Source of the DNA: a bacterium
Lineage (GTDB): Bacteria; Vulcanimicrobiota; Vulcanimicrobiia; Vulcanimicrobiales; Vulcanimicrobiaceae
Direction: 5' to 3'
NCBI GenBank assembly: GCA_028869385.1
Contig: JAGWSR010000102.1
Span: forward strand, 1-38,922
DNA length: 38,922 bases
Shown here piece after piece: positions 1 through 8,432 of the stretch. A program made the position numbers and the translations under genes. The notes below the pieces were generated by a model, which was not told where the DNA came from, did not search any database, and saw nothing but the letters and a program-made list of their open reading frames with translations. Every line of letters starts with the position of its first letter. Positions within the stretch are counted from its first letter, which is position 1.

Positions 1-876
1 ATCTTCGGCATCATCTCCGAAGTGCTGCCGACGTTCTCGCGTAAGCCGATCTTCGGTTATAAGATGATCGCGTTCTCGTCGACCTCGATCGCGCTGGCCG
101 GCTTCATGGTTTGGGCGCACCACATGTTCACGTCCGGATTGGCGCCGTATCTCCAGCTGCCGTTCATGATCCTGACCTTCACGATCGCGATTCCGACCGG
201 CGTGAAGATCTTCTCGTGGGTCGCGACCCTGTGGGGCGGTAAGGTGCAGTACACCACCTCGATGATGTTTGCGCTCGGCTTCCTCGCGCTCTTTACGCTG
301 GGCGGCATCACGGGCGTCTTCCTCGCGGCGGTGCCCTTCGATCTGCACGTGCACGGCACGTACTTCGTGGTCGCGCACTTCCACTACGTGCTCGTCGGCG
401 GCTCGCTCATGGGCGTCTTCGCCGGCATGTACTACTACTTCCCGAAGATGACCGGCCGTCTCATGAACGAGACCCTCGGCAAGTGGCACTTCTGGCTCTT
501 CTTCGTGGGCTTCAACGGCACGTTCTTGCCGCAGCACTGGCTCGGTATGCTCGGCATGCCCCGCCGCGTGCCGGTGTACGATCCGCAGTTCCAGTTCTGG
601 AACGACGTGTCGTCGATCTCGTCGTATGTGATGACCTTCGCGATCCTGCTCTTCTTCGTCAACGTGCTCGTGAGCATCCGCAAGGGCAAGAAGTCGGGAC
701 CGAATCCGTGGGGCGCGCGCACGCTCGAGTGGCAGATCCCCTCGCCGCCGCACTACTACAACTTCAAGCACATTCCGACGGTGTACGGACTGCCGTACGA
801 CTTCTCGCAGCCGCTGCCGTACAAGGGACTTGAAGAAGAACTCACCGATTCGCCCGTGCACGTCGGGGCGCACTAG
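1..876 (+). CDS. ctaD: Cytochrome c oxidase subunit I, C-terminal part (5' end outside window)
   Basis: This is the catalytic heme-copper subunit of the terminal oxidase in the inner membrane, which reduces O2 to water with electrons from cytochrome c and pumps protons. The frame is open from base 1, so the gene starts upstream. The visible 291 residues include the CuB histidine pair (codons 118-123, WAHHMFT), the AHFHY motif holding the heme a3 and heme a histidines (codons 376-378 and 382-384), and the GMPRR loop before the last helices. The usual HDTY before AHFHY reads HGTY here, so the aspartate that helps bind the non-redox Mg is a glycine (codon 355-357). Subunit III follows after 8 bases with a strong ribosome site. 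Family assignment is certain. The exact oxidase subclass cannot be fixed without the N-terminal half and subunit II. Confidence 0.97.
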   Translation: MFGIISEVLPTFSRKPIFGYKMIAFSSTSIALAGFMVWAHHMFTSGLAPYLQLPFMILTFTIAIPTGVKIFSWVATLWGGKVQYTTSMMFALGFLALFTLGGITGVFLAAVPFDLHVHGTYFVVAHFHYVLVGGSLMGVFAGMYYYFPKMTGRLMNETLGKWHFWLFFVGFNGTFLPQHWLGMLGMPRRVPVYDPQFQFWNDVSSISSYVMTFAILLFFVNVLVSIRKGKKSGPNPWGARTLEWQIPSPPHYYNFKHIPTVYGLPYDFSQPLPYKGLEEELTDSPVHVGAH

Positions 877-884
877 AGGAGATC

Positions 885-1514
885 ATGGCAGTAGCAACTC
901 TTCCCCACGCGCCCGCCGGGCACGCGGATCACGGCGAAGTGGATCAGCTCTACGTGGAGACGCGCGCGCTGCGTCTCCAGGGCTTCCTGCTCTTCCTGAT
1001 CTCCGACTGCGTGCTCTTCTCGTCGTTCATCTTCGCGTATCTCTACATGCGCAACAGCGGCCAGAGCTGGCCGCCGCCGGGCATCAGCCACCTCGACGTC
1101 GCGTTCGCGGCGCTCAACTCGGTGGTGCTCTTCGGATCCGGCGCGACGATGCACTACGCGCTCGAGAACTGGAAGCATAACAACTTCGGTCGCTATGCGT
1201 TCTTCATGATCTCGACGATCGTGCTCGGCGTGCTCTTCCTCAGCGGTCAGGCCTACGAGTACACCAACCTGTACTTCAAGGAGCACGTCTCGTGGGCGGG
1301 CAGCGGCATCTTCGGAGCGTCGTTCTTCACGCTTACCGGTATGCACGGTTTCCACGTCTCGGTCGGCGTGATCATGCTGCTCGTGCTCTTCCTCCAGTCG
1401 GTCCACGGCGTCTATACCAAGGACAAGTACTTCGGCCTCACCGCGGGCACGCTGTACTGGCACTTCGTCGACGTCATCTGGGTCGCGCTCTTCTCGATCT
1501 TCTATCTGATCTAA
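885..1514 (+). CDS. ctaE: Cytochrome c oxidase subunit III
   Basis: This integral membrane subunit packs against subunit I and stabilises the oxidase. At 209 residues it is the short bacterial form, with about five membrane segments instead of the seven of the mitochondrial protein. Typical signatures are the FFTLTGMHGFH motif and the C-terminal YWHFVDVIW motif. The ATG is preceded by GAGGAGA at ideal spacing, overlapping the end of the subunit I gene, so the two are translated from one message. A hydrophilic N-terminus rich in His and Ala precedes the first helix. Confidence 0.96.
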   Translation: MAVATLPHAPAGHADHGEVDQLYVETRALRLQGFLLFLISDCVLFSSFIFAYLYMRNSGQSWPPPGISHLDVAFAALNSVVLFGSGATMHYALENWKHNNFGRYAFFMISTIVLGVLFLSGQAYEYTNLYFKEHVSWAGSGIFGASFFTLTGMHGFHVSVGVIMLLVLFLQSVHGVYTKDKYFGLTAGTLYWHFVDVIWVALFSIFYLI

Positions 1515-1532
1515 GGAACGCGTGAACGCATA

Positions 1533-1742
1533 ATGGACATCTCCAACATCGAACGCATCATCGCCATCGTCGGCGGCATCGTCGTCGCCATCGTTTCGGC
1601 GATCGCGCTCAAGAACGACTGGAAGACGCCCGGTCTCGACAACCAGGTCTTCAAAGTGATGCTCGCGCTGCTCTTCGTCGGTGCGATCATCGCGTTGCTC
1701 GCCGGCGCGCACGTGCTCGGCAACTTCCCGAAGGGCGCATAA
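1533..1742 (+). CDS. Small two-helix membrane protein of the oxidase operon
   Basis: This 69-residue protein has two hydrophobic segments (about residues 9-26 and 41-62) joined by a short polar loop containing KNDWKTPG. I do not recognise a family. Its place 18 bases after ctaE and before another small membrane protein suggests a small structural or assembly subunit of the oxidase, comparable in role to subunit IV proteins, but no sequence signature proves this. Codon usage matches its neighbours. A GGAA about 14 bases upstream is a weak ribosome site, so coupling to ctaE translation is likely. Confidence 0.75.
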   Translation: MDISNIERIIAIVGGIVVAIVSAIALKNDWKTPGLDNQVFKVMLALLFVGAIIALLAGAHVLGNFPKGA

Positions 1743-1745
1743 GCC

Positions 1746-1955
1746 ATGATCGTCAGCGATAGCGAATATCTCGACTTCAGCCAAGTCCCGCAGTCGAAGG
1801 GACTCAACACCTTTACGATCGGGCTCATCATCGTCGGCCTGATCATGATCTTCGTCGTCGGCGGCCTCGTCATCGGGTTCGCCGGTTTCGGGCACATGTG
1901 GCCCTCGACGCACTCGATGCGTATGGACCTCGGCTCGATGCCGACGATCCAGTAG
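1746..1955 (+). CDS. Small single-helix membrane protein of the oxidase operon
   Basis: This 69-residue protein has a polar N-terminus (about 20 residues), one long hydrophobic segment (about residues 23-49) and a short Met/Ser-rich tail. No family is recognised. It lies 3 bases after the preceding small gene and is the last gene before a strong terminator, so it belongs to the oxidase transcript. A role as an accessory oxidase subunit or assembly factor is inferred from position only. The tail carries HMW and HSMRM, which could bind metal, but this is speculation. Confidence 0.72.
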   Translation: MIVSDSEYLDFSQVPQSKGLNTFTIGLIIVGLIMIFVVGGLVIGFAGFGHMWPSTHSMRMDLGSMPTIQ

Positions 1956-1978
1956 TTTCGAGCGCGGAAGTTCCTGAA

Positions 1979-2016
1979 GCGAGCCCGGCGAGCGATCGCC
2001 GGGCTCGCTTTTTTTT
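1979..2016 (+). terminator. Rho-independent terminator of the cytochrome oxidase operon
   Basis: A perfect 12-base stem (GCGAGCCCGGCG with its complement) closes a 6-base loop (AGCGAT) and is followed by eight T residues. It lies 23 bases after the last + strand gene. The gene ending on the other strand stops at 2032; read in that direction the hairpin lacks a T-run, so it should act mainly on + transcripts. Confidence 0.95.
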
Positions 2017-2031
2017 GCGGTGAGGCGCGCG

Positions 2032-2622
2032 TTACTGCGGGTGCGTGCCGCGACGCGGTGCGATGCCGATCGCGAGCGGCGGCAAGTCCTCGGGTAAGAG
2101 CCCCGTCGAGCGGCCGTCGATGCGGTGAATCCCGGCGAAGACCGAAAACTCGACCAGCGCCGGAATCGTCTTGTTCGGCAGCTTCTTGGTTCCGAAGCAC
2201 TCCCACTCGCACGCGATCGAGCGGTCTTCGAAGAGCGTCGCGACATAGCCGACGCCGTCGAGATCCGAGGCTTCGTCGGGTTCGCGGTAGCGCACGTAGC
2301 CGTCGATGACGTAGATCGGCTTGAAGGTCTGCAGATAGGCCAGGAACGGCGCGACCAGCACCGCGATGAAGTAGCCGAGAAACGCGATGGCGCCGATCGC
2401 GAAGATCCATGCGATCTTGATCAGATCGCGGTCGTCGGGCACGTGCTGCGAGCGATAGACGATGCCCCACGTGAGAAAGATCATGAAGATCAACCCGAGC
2501 AGCGGCTCGATTGCAATGGCGAAGCGCCCGGTCAGTCCGCGCCAGACGACGCGGCGCTCGCGTTCGGTCCACGCGCGCTGCGCGAGCATACGCGCCCGAT
2601 CGTTGAAGATGCGGTACTTCAT
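2032..2622 (-). CDS. Membrane protein of unknown function (196 aa)
   Basis: The protein has a basic N-terminal stretch (about residues 1-33), two membrane segments (about 36-54 and 69-93) and a C-terminal soluble domain of about 100 residues. I do not recognise the family. The start is the ATG at 2622 (MKYRIFND); the frame is open far upstream through the aidB gene, but that region is a shadow in another frame. It is the last gene of the minus-strand run ctaA-ctaB-MFS-CPBP-aidB, 38 bases after aidB. The short spacing supports cotranscription, but gives no functional clue. Confidence 0.8.
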   Translation of the reverse strand: MKYRIFNDRARMLAQRAWTERERRVVWRGLTGRFAIAIEPLLGLIFMIFLTWGIVYRSQHVPDDRDLIKIAWIFAIGAIAFLGYFIAVLVAPFLAYLQTFKPIYVIDGYVRYREPDEASDLDGVGYVATLFEDRSIACEWECFGTKKLPNKTIPALVEFSVFAGIHRIDGRSTGLLPEDLPPLAIGIAPRRGTHPQ

Positions 2623-2660
2623 GTTCTGTGCTCTATAACGCGCTTCGGGGGCCGGCTGTT

Positions 2661-4286
2661 TCAGCGCGGAGCGGCGCGCTCCACGATCCCGCGGAGCGCC
2701 GTCTTGATCGGCAGCGTGCCGAGCGTGTGCCCCCAGTTGCCGACCACGCGGCTCTCGACGAACCCATCGCTCACGTAGTTCGGCGCGTGCTGAACGAGCA
2801 GCGCCGCCTGCCAGAGAATCGCCATGCGCTCGACGAGCGCCCGCGCGCGCCACTCGATCTCGTCGAGCGTCGCAAGATCGCGTTCGAGTGCGTGGATAGC
2901 CTCGCGCATGCGGCGATCCTCGAGCGCGGGCGTGAGCTCGATACGCAGGGCCTCGAGCGCCTCGGGTTGCTTCTGCAAGATGCGCAGCACGTCGAGCGCG
3001 TTGATGTTGCCCGATCCCTCCCAGATCGAATTCAGCGGCGCCTCGCGATAGAGCCGCGGCATGAGCGACTCCTCGACGTAGCCGTTGCCGCCGAGGCATT
3101 CGAGCGCTTCGGCGCTCGCGGTCGCCGCGCGTTTGCACACGTAGTACTTGCCGATCGCCGTGCCGATACGCTTGAGCGCGGCGGCGGTCGGGTTGTGCGG
3201 GGCGTCGTCCACGGCGCGCGCGAGGCGGAGCGAGAGCGCGGTCGCCGCTTCGGATTCCAGCGCGAGATCCGCAAGCACGTTCTGCATGAGCACGTGATCG
3301 AGCAGCGGCGCGCCGAACGTGCGGCGATGGGTCGCGTGGTGAATCGCTTGCGCGAGCGCCTGGCGCACGAGCGCTGCCGAACCGATCACGCAGTCGAGTC
3401 GCGTCTGATTGACCATCTCGACGATGGTCTGCACGCCGCGCCCCTCCTCGCCGATCAGCCAGGCGTGGGTGCCCTCGAACTCGACCTCGGCCGAAGCGTT
3501 GCTGCGATTCCCGAGCTTGTCTTTTAGGCGCGCGATGGCGAACGGATTGCGCGATTCGTCGGGGAGAACGCGCGGCACGAAGAAGCACGAGAGCCCGCGT
3601 TCGGCTTGCGCCAGTACCAAGAACGCGTCGCTCATCGGCGCGGAGCAGAACCACTTGTGTCCCTGCAGCAAATACTCGCCGTCGCCGGTCGCGCGCACCG
3701 CGCGCGTCTGGTTGGCGCGCACGTCGCTGCCGCCTTGCTTCTCGGTCATCGCCATGCCGCAGATCGCACTCTGCTTGCGCGCGATCGGCGCGAGGCGTGG
3801 ATCGTAGGCGGGAGCCGCGAGCTTCGGCACCCACTCCTCGGCGATCGCCGCGTTCGAGCGCAGCGCGGGTACCGCGGCGTAGGTCATCGAGATCGGGCAG
3901 CCGTGCCCGGCCTCCACCTGCGACCAGAGATAGAACTTCGCCGCGCGGCGCACGTGCGGGTGCGGACGCTCGTCGAGCCACGGTGCCGCGTGCAGCCCGC
4001 GTCCCGCCGCGGTCGCCATCAGCACGTGCCACGACGGGTGAAAGCGCACCTCGTCGATGCGGTTGCCGTAGCGGTCGTGCGTGTGCAGTTCGGGCGGATG
4101 CTCGTTGGCGTCGAACCCAAGCGCGATCACGTCGGGATGCCCCGCGAGCTCGCCGATCGCGTGCACGTCATCGAGATCGGCGCCGGGCGCCTCGCGCGCG
4201 ACGCCCTCGAAGAGCGCGCGATCGGTAGAAAAGAGATCGTAGTCGTCGAGCGGAGGCGGCTGGTTGGTGACGACGTGCGTGCGCAT
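2661..4286 (-). CDS. aidB: AidB-type acyl-CoA dehydrogenase
   Basis: This is a flavoprotein of the acyl-CoA dehydrogenase superfamily, closest to AidB, the alkylation-response protein of E. coli that has weak isovaleryl-CoA dehydrogenase activity and binds DNA. The length (541 residues) matches AidB. Diagnostic motifs are NQPPPL near the N-terminus, VEAGHGCPISMT, MTEKQGGSDV (flavin site), KDKLGNRSNAS, and the late LYREAPLNSIWEGSGN, which contains the catalytic-base glutamate. Many acyl-CoA dehydrogenases lack this long C-terminal domain. It sits between a CPBP protease gene and an unknown membrane protein, with no alkylation-repair gene nearby, so its physiological role (DNA protection or acyl-CoA oxidation) is open. 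The symbol rests on family similarity. Confidence 0.93.
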   Translation of the reverse strand: MRTHVVTNQPPPLDDYDLFSTDRALFEGVAREAPGADLDDVHAIGELAGHPDVIALGFDANEHPPELHTHDRYGNRIDEVRFHPSWHVLMATAAGRGLHAAPWLDERPHPHVRRAAKFYLWSQVEAGHGCPISMTYAAVPALRSNAAIAEEWVPKLAAPAYDPRLAPIARKQSAICGMAMTEKQGGSDVRANQTRAVRATGDGEYLLQGHKWFCSAPMSDAFLVLAQAERGLSCFFVPRVLPDESRNPFAIARLKDKLGNRSNASAEVEFEGTHAWLIGEEGRGVQTIVEMVNQTRLDCVIGSAALVRQALAQAIHHATHRRTFGAPLLDHVLMQNVLADLALESEAATALSLRLARAVDDAPHNPTAAALKRIGTAIGKYYVCKRAATASAEALECLGGNGYVEESLMPRLYREAPLNSIWEGSGNINALDVLRILQKQPEALEALRIELTPALEDRRMREAIHALERDLATLDEIEWRARALVERMAILWQAALLVQHAPNYVSDGFVESRVVGNWGHTLGTLPIKTALRGIVERAAPR

Positions 4287-4329
4287 GCCGGATGGCTTCG
4301 CCGATCGGTTGCGGGCGTCTTGCGCGCGC

Positions 4330-5196
4330 CTACGGGAGCATGTGGCGCAGCGCGTCGAGCGAGAAGTGGAGGACGATCGGCATCGCGAGGCTACGCGTGC
4401 GTAGGGCCAAGAGGCTCATGGCGACGCCGAAGGGCAGATTTTCGCCGATCGTGTTCGCGATCGCGAGCACGACGTGTCCGTGCTCTTCGAGTGCGAGCGT
4501 GACCGGCACGTGGAAGAGCGAGAAGGCGAGCGCCGTTGCGTAGATCGCCCACGGGGTCGCGAGCCACGCGCGGCCGTACGACATGAGCACGCCGCGAAAG
4601 AACGTCTCCTCGGGCAAGCCGTTGTTGAGAAGATTCATCGCGAGGATCAGGAACGCGTCGCCGAGCGTGTGGTGGCCGGCGGTGAGGCCGACGATCAGGA
4701 TGCCGACGGGAAGCGCGAGCATCGCAAGCGCGGCGACGCGGCTGCGTCCATCGGGGAGGCGCAGACCGAGGTCTCTCGGGCGAACGCGCGCGAACGCGAG
4801 CACCGCGAGCGGCACGATGACGAAGGCGAGCGTCATAAAGAACGGTTGTCCGCCGAGCTCGTAGCCGGTGTGCAGCCCGGCAAACCAGGCGATGACGTTC
4901 GAGAGCGGGGCGATGTGCGGGCCGCCGAACATCTGCCAGATCACCGCCTGCGTGGCGAGCATGAGCGCGCCGAAGAGTACGGCGATCGCCGCGCCGGTTA
5001 CCGCACCCGCATGCGCGCGGGGGATGCGCAGCGTATCTTCAGGATCGGCGCTGCCGGTCGCGCGCACGATCCCGATCAGCACGAAGCAGAACGCCCCGAA
5101 CCCTAGGGCGATCTGCAGCGGCCCCCAATCGCGCGCGAACGCGAGCGTTACGAGCGATACGATCCAGGTGCTGCCGCAGGCGAACCACGCACGCAT
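4330..5196 (-). CDS. CPBP family intramembrane metalloprotease
   Basis: This is a polytopic membrane protein (288 residues, about eight segments) of the CAAX protease / bacteriocin-processing (CPBP, Abi) family, whose members cleave substrates within the membrane. The three motifs of the active site are present: EETFFR at 196-201, FSLFH at 225-229, and HFSLD at 277-281. All the expected glutamates, histidines and acidic residue are kept, so it should be active. It lies 25 bases after the MFS exporter and 43 bases before aidB on the same strand. In other bacteria such proteins give self-immunity to peptides or process prenylated substrates; nothing here identifies the substrate. Confidence 0.88.
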   Translation of the reverse strand: MRAWFACGSTWIVSLVTLAFARDWGPLQIALGFGAFCFVLIGIVRATGSADPEDTLRIPRAHAGAVTGAAIAVLFGALMLATQAVIWQMFGGPHIAPLSNVIAWFAGLHTGYELGGQPFFMTLAFVIVPLAVLAFARVRPRDLGLRLPDGRSRVAALAMLALPVGILIVGLTAGHHTLGDAFLILAMNLLNNGLPEETFFRGVLMSYGRAWLATPWAIYATALAFSLFHVPVTLALEEHGHVVLAIANTIGENLPFGVAMSLLALRTRSLAMPIVLHFSLDALRHMLP

Positions 5197-5221
5197 GAGC
5201 GGGCGGTTTCGGATGGTCGGG

Positions 5222-6607
5222 CTAGGCGGCCTCTTCGAGGGGCTCGCGGCGCTCGGCGGCGCGCGATTTCAGGGTGGCGCTGATGACGAGCGCGACGAGC
5301 GCGACGGCGCAGAAGCCGAGATACGCGTTGCGGTAGCCGGCGCTCTCGCTCTTCGCGAGGCCGATGACGCCGCCCGCGAGCGAGCCGCCGAGGATCTGAC
5401 CGACGATCAGCGCTTGGCTGAGGAGTCCGACCGCGGTGCTGCGCGTGCGTTCGCTCGTCTCGTTCGTGATGATGTAGCGCGTCGGTGCGCCGAGGAGCGC
5501 GCCGAATCCGCAGCCCGCGACGACCATCGAGAGCAGCGTGAGCGGCAGCGACGCGAATCCGATGGCGAAGATCGCGAGGCCGATCTCGGTGAGGATCGTT
5601 CCGACCAGCAGCACGTTGCGGCTGCCGACGCGGTCGAGGGCGCGACCCGAGATCGGGATTACGACGACGAACATCAGCGCGCCGAGCGCGGCCACGAGAC
5701 CGGCGGCCGCGTACGACAAGCCTTGCGCGCCGACGACGACGGTCGGAATGAAGAAGAGCGAGCCTTCCAAGATGCCGATCGTGATCTCGAGCAGATAGGT
5801 CTTGGCGAGTTGCGGCTCGGTGAAGAGGCGCATGGGCACGATCGGGTTCTTCGCCGAGCGCTCGGCCGCGACGAACGCGACGAGCAGCAGCGCGCCGATG
5901 GCTGCGATGATGACGCGCGCCGTCGTCAGGCCGTCCATCACGAGCAAGAGGCCCGCGCAGAGCAGTACGAGTCCGACCACGTCGAGCGGGCCGCGAACGC
6001 GCGGCGCGTTGCGGGGCACGTGCCGGCGCGCGAGGTAGATCACGACGAGCGCGAGCGGAAAGTTGAACGCGAAGATCCAGCGCCACGAGACGAAGTGCGT
6101 GACGAGTCCGCCGAAGGTCGGCCCGACGATCGCCGCGATGCCCCACGTCGCCGCCACGAGGCCGAGCGCGGCGCCGCGGCGCTCCTTCGGCACGACGTCG
6201 GCGATCGCAGCGGTCGCGACCGGAAAGATGCCGCCCGCGCCGAGCGCTTGAAGGCCGCGCGCGATGAGAAACACATCGTAGTTCGGCGCGAGCACGGCGA
6301 GCAGGCTGCCGAGCGCGAAGAGCGTGACGCACGAGACGTAGACAACGCGGCGCCCGTAGCGATCGGCGAGCGTGCTCGCGATCGCGATCGACGCGACGTT
6401 GACCAAGAGATAGAGTGTGAAGACCCACGCGAGGTCGCCCGTGAGGACGCCGAAATCGCGCGCGAGCGCGGGGAGGGCGGGCGAGAGGACGCCGAGGTCG
6501 AGCGCGCCCGCAAAGACGCCGAGGCCGAGGGTGAGCAGCAGCGGCAGCGTCGAGCGATCGATGTCGTGCCCGGCGATGCTCTCGGGCTGCGTCGCGTTCG
6601 AACTCAC
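5222..6607 (-). CDS. MFS transporter, probable drug exporter (EmrB/QacA type)
   Basis: This is an inner-membrane transporter of the major facilitator superfamily, 461 residues, with roughly 14 predicted membrane segments. Motif A reads ADRYGRR after segment 2, and the antiporter motif C region has GIAAIVGPTFGG followed by WRWIFAFN, the combination usual in DHA2 drug:proton antiporters. The start is a GTG at 6607 that overlaps the stop of ctaB as GTGA; the longer reading upstream is only a shadow of ctaB. The 25-base gap to the CPBP gene suggests one transcript. The substrate cannot be predicted from sequence. Confidence 0.9.
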   Translation of the reverse strand: MSSNATQPESIAGHDIDRSTLPLLLTLGLGVFAGALDLGVLSPALPALARDFGVLTGDLAWVFTLYLLVNVASIAIASTLADRYGRRVVYVSCVTLFALGSLLAVLAPNYDVFLIARGLQALGAGGIFPVATAAIADVVPKERRGAALGLVAATWGIAAIVGPTFGGLVTHFVSWRWIFAFNFPLALVVIYLARRHVPRNAPRVRGPLDVVGLVLLCAGLLLVMDGLTTARVIIAAIGALLLVAFVAAERSAKNPIVPMRLFTEPQLAKTYLLEITIGILEGSLFFIPTVVVGAQGLSYAAAGLVAALGALMFVVVIPISGRALDRVGSRNVLLVGTILTEIGLAIFAIGFASLPLTLLSMVVAGCGFGALLGAPTRYIITNETSERTRSTAVGLLSQALIVGQILGGSLAGGVIGLAKSESAGYRNAYLGFCAVALVALVISATLKSRAAERREPLEEAA

Positions 6608-7473
6608 GAGTGGACGATGATCCGGTCGAGCACCATCACGAGGCACATGAGCGCGAGGTACAGGAGCGAGAATTTGAACGTGCGCCGCGCCCAAGTGGTG
6701 CCGGGATCGCGCCACGTACGCAGTGTGTCGTACAAGAAGATGCCGCCGAGCACCGCCGCGGCGGCCGTGTAGACGGCTCCCATCACGTGCAGCGGATAGA
6801 GCGCAAGCGATGCGACGACGAGCAGCACCGTGTAGTAGATGATCTCGCGCTTGGTGCGTTCGTCACCCGCGACGTTCGGCATCATCGGAACCTTCGCTTT
6901 GTGATAGTCGAGCTCGGTCATCAGCGCGAGCGACCAAAAGTGCGGCGGCGTCCACAGAAAGATCAAGGCGAAGAGGCCGAGTGCGGGGCCGCCGATCTGG
7001 TGCGTGACCGCCGCCCAGCCGACGAGCGGCGGAACCGAGCCCGCCGCGCCGCCGATGACGATGTTGAGCGGGGTGATGCGCTTGAGCCACATCGTGTAGA
7101 TCACGACGTAGTAGATGTTTCCCGCAAGCGAGAGCCACGCCGCGAGCGGATTGACGAGAAAGTAGAGGATCGCGAACGACGCGACGCCCAGGGCGACGGC
7201 GTAGATCGTGGCGCTGCGAATGCCCACGCGCCCTTGCGGAATCGGACGCTCCATCGTGCGCCGCATCAGCCCGTCGATATCGGAGTCGTACACGCAGTTG
7301 AGCGCGCCGGCCGATCCCGCGGCGAGCGCGCCGCCGAGCAGCGTCCAAAGCGCGAGGCCGAGGGGCGGCATACCGCGCGACGCCATGATCATCGCCGCCG
7401 CCGTGGTGATCAGCAGCAGAACGATGATGCGCGGTTTCGCGAGTTCGAAGTAGTCGCGTGCGATCGCGAGCAC
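6604..7473 (-). CDS. ctaB: Protoheme IX farnesyltransferase (heme O synthase)
   Basis: This enzyme attaches a farnesyl chain to protoheme IX to make heme O, the precursor of heme A for the oxidase encoded upstream on the other strand. It is a polytopic UbiA-family prenyltransferase of 289 residues. The first Asp-rich motif appears as NCVYDSDIDGLMRRT followed by ERPIP; a second polar loop has DYHKAKVPMMP. The start is GTG at 7473, directly abutting the TAA stop of ctaA, and its own stop overlaps the GTG of the MFS gene. This tight packing implies translational coupling. Confidence 0.96.
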   Translation of the reverse strand: MLAIARDYFELAKPRIIVLLLITTAAAMIMASRGMPPLGLALWTLLGGALAAGSAGALNCVYDSDIDGLMRRTMERPIPQGRVGIRSATIYAVALGVASFAILYFLVNPLAAWLSLAGNIYYVVIYTMWLKRITPLNIVIGGAAGSVPPLVGWAAVTHQIGGPALGLFALIFLWTPPHFWSLALMTELDYHKAKVPMMPNVAGDERTKREIIYYTVLLVVASLALYPLHVMGAVYTAAAAVLGGIFLYDTLRTWRDPGTTWARRTFKFSLLYLALMCLVMVLDRIIVHS

Positions 7474-8379
7474 TTAGTTGCCTACCGCATGCGCGCGGAG
7501 CGCGCGTGCGTCGAGGGTCGCGAGCAGCGTCGCGATGACGAACGACAAGAAGACGAGCGCCGCGTTGAATGCGTGCGCTTCGCGCAGATCCATCGGCAGA
7601 CGCAGGGCGACGTTGAGCAAACCTAAGACCACCTGTACGAAGACGAGCGTCAAGCCCGTGCTCACGGCGACGCGCACGCGCGACGACGTCTGGCGCGCCC
7701 ACGCGAGTGCGAACGACGTGACCGCGCACAGCACCGTCGCTGCGGCGACGATGCGGTGAAGCATCTGCACGAACTGGCCTTGGTTGTATACGACGACGTT
7801 GCCCGCGCATCCCGGAAGCGAGAGGCACGCGAGGCCCGCGCCGCTCGAACTGACGTACGCGCCGATGCACATCGTCGCAAAGGCGATGACCGAGGTTCCC
7901 GCGAGCATGCCGAGCAGCGCCAGCTCCGCCGGCGACGCATCGCGCGGCTCGTCGGTGGCGGCCCCGGCGAAGACGTACATCGCGCAGAGCGATGCAACGA
8001 AGGCCATGGCCGTTCCCCAGTGCAGCACGACCGAGATCGGGCTATTCGAAAGGTGTACGGTCGCCGCGCCGAGACCGACCTGCACGAGGAAGAGCGTGCC
8101 GATGGCGGCGAGCGTCGGGCGGATGAGCGGCGAGCGGTCGCGCTCGCGCCACGCCACGACCATGACCGCGATCACGATCGGCGCGACCATGAAGGCGAAG
8201 AGGCGGTGCGACCATTCCCAGATCGTCCCGTCGGCGAGCGAGGGAATGAGCATGCCGTGACAGAGCGGCCAATCGGGACAGGTCATGCCTGCGCCGTTGA
8301 TTCGCGTCCAGCTTCCGAGCAGAACCGTGCCGAGCGCGACCGCAAGCGCGGCGGCGGACAGGCGTCGCAAAGTGTTCAT
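7474..8379 (-). CDS. ctaA: Heme A synthase
   Basis: This inner-membrane enzyme oxidises the C8 methyl of heme O to give heme A. The 301 residues form about eight membrane segments in two four-helix halves. Visible conserved features are the N-terminal extracytoplasmic loop GMTCPDWPLCHG with Cys34 and Cys40, the heme-ligand histidines in EWSHR, LHWGTA, MLHR and REAHAF, and a second cysteine pair in CLSLPGC. All four ligand histidines and both cysteine pairs are therefore retained, as in Bacillus-type CtaA. It precedes ctaB with no gap. The 53-base region upstream may carry a promoter, but no clear -35/-10 pair is seen. Confidence 0.95.
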   Translation of the reverse strand: MNTLRRLSAAALAVALGTVLLGSWTRINGAGMTCPDWPLCHGMLIPSLADGTIWEWSHRLFAFMVAPIVIAVMVVAWRERDRSPLIRPTLAAIGTLFLVQVGLGAATVHLSNSPISVVLHWGTAMAFVASLCAMYVFAGAATDEPRDASPAELALLGMLAGTSVIAFATMCIGAYVSSSGAGLACLSLPGCAGNVVVYNQGQFVQMLHRIVAAATVLCAVTSFALAWARQTSSRVRVAVSTGLTLVFVQVVLGLLNVALRLPMDLREAHAFNAALVFLSFVIATLLATLDARALRAHAVGN

Positions 8380-8432
8380 CGTGGGACTTTTAGGGTACGG
8401 GCGGGCACCCGGCTAGGGCAACGACAGTGGTC

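Noticed and set aside
873-2246. A 457-codon minus-strand frame opposite the oxidase genes
   Set aside because: It is a charged, repetitive shadow of ctaE and the small membrane genes.
2623-4032. An upstream extension of the 196-residue membrane protein through aidB
   Set aside because: It is an alternative frame of aidB with Arg-rich composition.
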